NCBI GenBank assembly: GCA_002470165.1
Contig: DKNF01000265.1
Location: 315-25,471 of the forward strand
Length of the DNA: 25,157 nucleotides
DNA from: Betaproteobacteria bacterium UBA7395
GTDB taxonomy: Bacteria > Pseudomonadota > Gammaproteobacteria > Burkholderiales > Rhodocyclaceae
Reading direction: 5' to 3'
Positions 24,076 to 25,157 of this stretch are shown here, in pieces (position 1 is the stretch's first letter; every line of letters starts with the position of its first letter). The notes beneath the pieces were generated by a model that saw nothing but the letters and a program-made list of their open reading frames with translations, was not told the DNA's origin and searched no databases. The position numbers and the translations under genes were made by a program.

Positions 24076-24508
24076 CCTGTCGGTGCAATACGCCTGTAAC
24101 CGTGAAGGCCTACCCTTGCGCGCAGATTTCGTGCGCTGGGCACGCGCCGCCCTGATCGGCGGTGGCCAGGTCACCATCCGCCTGGTCGACGCCGACGAAG
24201 GTCAGGCGCTGAACCGCGACTACCGTGGCAAGGACTACCCGACCAACGTGCTGTCCTTCCCGTACGAAACCGAACCGCTGGTGATGGGCGACCTGGTCAT
24301 CTGCCCGGCCGTCGTCGCCCGCGAAGCGACCGAGCAGAACAAGCCGCTGGCCGCGCATTACGCGCACCTGACGGTGCATGGTATGCTGCATTTGCAAGGC
24401 TGGGACCACGAAGATGACGTGGAAGCCCGTGACATGGAAGACGAAGAAAGGACAATACTGGCGGCCCTGGGCTTCCCCGACCCCTACGGGGACGAAACCA
24501 CCGCCTGA
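24047..24508 (+). CDS. ybeY: Endoribonuclease/rRNA maturation factor YbeY
   Basis: A 153-residue single-strand-specific metalloendoribonuclease involved in 16S rRNA 3' end maturation and ribosome quality control. The zinc-binding motif H-x3-H-x5-H is present as [11 protein letters not shown] (His111, His115, His121), and the upstream [19 protein letters not shown] block is typical of the family. Length is normal. It overlaps phoH by 29 nt and is followed after 5 nt by corC. This gene order is widely conserved in proteobacteria, which makes the call secure. Confidence 0.97.
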   Translation: MKNAASNRLNLSVQYACNREGLPLRADFVRWARAALIGGGQVTIRLVDADEGQALNRDYRGKDYPTNVLSFPYETEPLVMGDLVICPAVVAREATEQNKPLAAHYAHLTVHGMLHLQGWDHEDDVEARDMEDEERTILAALGFPDPYGDETTA

Positions 24509-24513
24509 ACATC

Positions 24514-25157
24514 ATGGACAGTGACAGTAAACCCGGTTTTATCGAACGCCTGACCTCCCTGCTGCTGCGCGAACCCGAGGACCGCGAGCAGCTCATGCAG
24601 ATTCTGCATGCCGCCTACGAACGCAACCTGATGGACGCCGACGCGCTGACCATCATCGAGGGCGCCCTCTCCGCCTCGGAAACCCGCGTCACCGACGTGA
24701 TGATCCCGCGGGCCCAGATGGACGTCATCGACGTCGACGACCCGCTTGCCGAAATCGTCCCCGTGGTCATCGAAGCTGCACACTCGCGCTTCCCCGTCGT
24801 CGACGGCGACCGCGACAACGTACTCGGCATCCTGCTGGCCAAGGACCTGCTGCGCATCCACACCGAAGAGAATTTCGACCTGCGCGACTGGCTGCGCCCG
24901 GCCGTCTTCATCCCCGAATCCAAACGCCTCAACGTGCTGCTGCGCGAGTTCCGCGTCTCGCGCAACCACATGGCCATCGTCGTCAATGAATACGGCGGCG
25001 TCGCCGGCCTGGTCACCATCGAGGACGTGCTTGAGCAGATCGTCGGCGACATCGAGGACGAATACGACTTCGACGAAGCCCACGACAACATTCGTCTCGA
25101 TTCGACCGGCCGCTACCGGGTCAAGGCACGCACCGAGATCGAGGACTTCAACGAAGC
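24514..25157 (+). CDS. corC: CBS-domain transporter-associated protein CorC (YbeX), 5' part
   Basis: The first 214 residues of a CorC/HlyC-type protein, cut by the window edge. It starts MDSDSKPGFIERL, with a tandem CBS pair (motif VTDVMIPRAQMDVIDVDD for the first and EYGGVAGLVTIEDVLEQIVG closing the second). The C-terminal transporter-associated domain is just beginning at DSTGRYRVKART. CorC binds adenosine nucleotides and is linked to magnesium/cobalt resistance and, by location next to ybeZ-ybeY, to ribosome function. It starts 5 nt after ybeY. The gene lnt usually follows but lies outside the window. Confidence 0.95.
   Translation, partial: MDSDSKPGFIERLTSLLLREPEDREQLMQILHAAYERNLMDADALTIIEGALSASETRVTDVMIPRAQMDVIDVDDPLAEIVPVVIEAAHSRFPVVDGDRDNVLGILLAKDLLRIHTEENFDLRDWLRPAVFIPESKRLNVLLREFRVSRNHMAIVVNEYGGVAGLVTIEDVLEQIVGDIEDEYDFDEAHDNIRLDSTGRYRVKARTEIEDFNE

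Noticed and set aside
1..25157. CRISPR arrays, insertion sequences, toxin-antitoxin or phage-defence genes
   Set aside because: No regular direct repeats, transposase motifs or defence-type domains were seen; the window is housekeeping and LPS genes.

Overview
The window is high-GC, densely packed bacterial DNA. The genes match Betaproteobacteria best, and by overall feel Rhodocyclales (Dechloromonas/Azonexus-like); this placement is inference from protein resemblance and not a database result. It opens with the 3' end of rpoD and closes with the conserved run miaB-phoH-ybeY-corC. Between these housekeeping anchors lies about 21 kb devoted almost entirely to lipopolysaccharide (LPS) core assembly, decoration and export.

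Layout. (1) 1-260: rpoD tail, then a CAU tRNA (best read as the lysidine-type tRNA-Ile2) only 7 nt later, then a strong intrinsic terminator. (2) 309-7178, plus strand: an OafA-like O-acyltransferase of visibly lower GC, an LpxL/HtrB-type acyltransferase, an InaA-like kinase-fold protein, a NodU/CmcH-type carbamoyltransferase, a SAM methyltransferase and a family-2 glycosyltransferase. (3) 7171-10956, minus: a small kinase-fold protein, a 735-residue protein that joins a glycosidase-like barrel to a kinase domain, and a family-4 glycosyltransferase carrying a G8 homopolymer. (4) 11077-12876, plus: msbA. (5) 12861-16192, minus: an SGNH-fold protein, a family-2 glycosyltransferase and a protein made of two tandem kinase domains. 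(6) 16307-18734, plus: a second carbamoyltransferase with an SxtJ-like membrane protein and a DUF5989-like mini-protein. (7) 18756-21462, minus: waaG, waaP and a third LPS-type kinase. (8) 21531-21707: tRNA-Met with its own terminator and promoter, back to back with miaB. (9) 21768-end: miaB, phoH, ybeY, corC (cut by the window edge).

How it works together. WaaG and WaaP build and phosphorylate the inner core, and MsbA flips the lipid A-core across the inner membrane. The other kinases, the two carbamoyltransferases, the methyltransferase, the acyltransferase and the extra glycosyltransferases would decorate the core. The gene set resembles the Pseudomonas aeruginosa waa/wap-msbA region, where a carbamoylated and multiply phosphorylated heptose core is made, but here it is broken into blocks on alternating strands. 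The most unusual parts are the glycosidase-like/kinase fusion whose two expected catalytic Glu positions are both replaced, the seven kinase domains in six genes with progressively altered active sites, the SxtI-J-K-like trio in an LPS setting, and a possible phase-variable poly-G tract.
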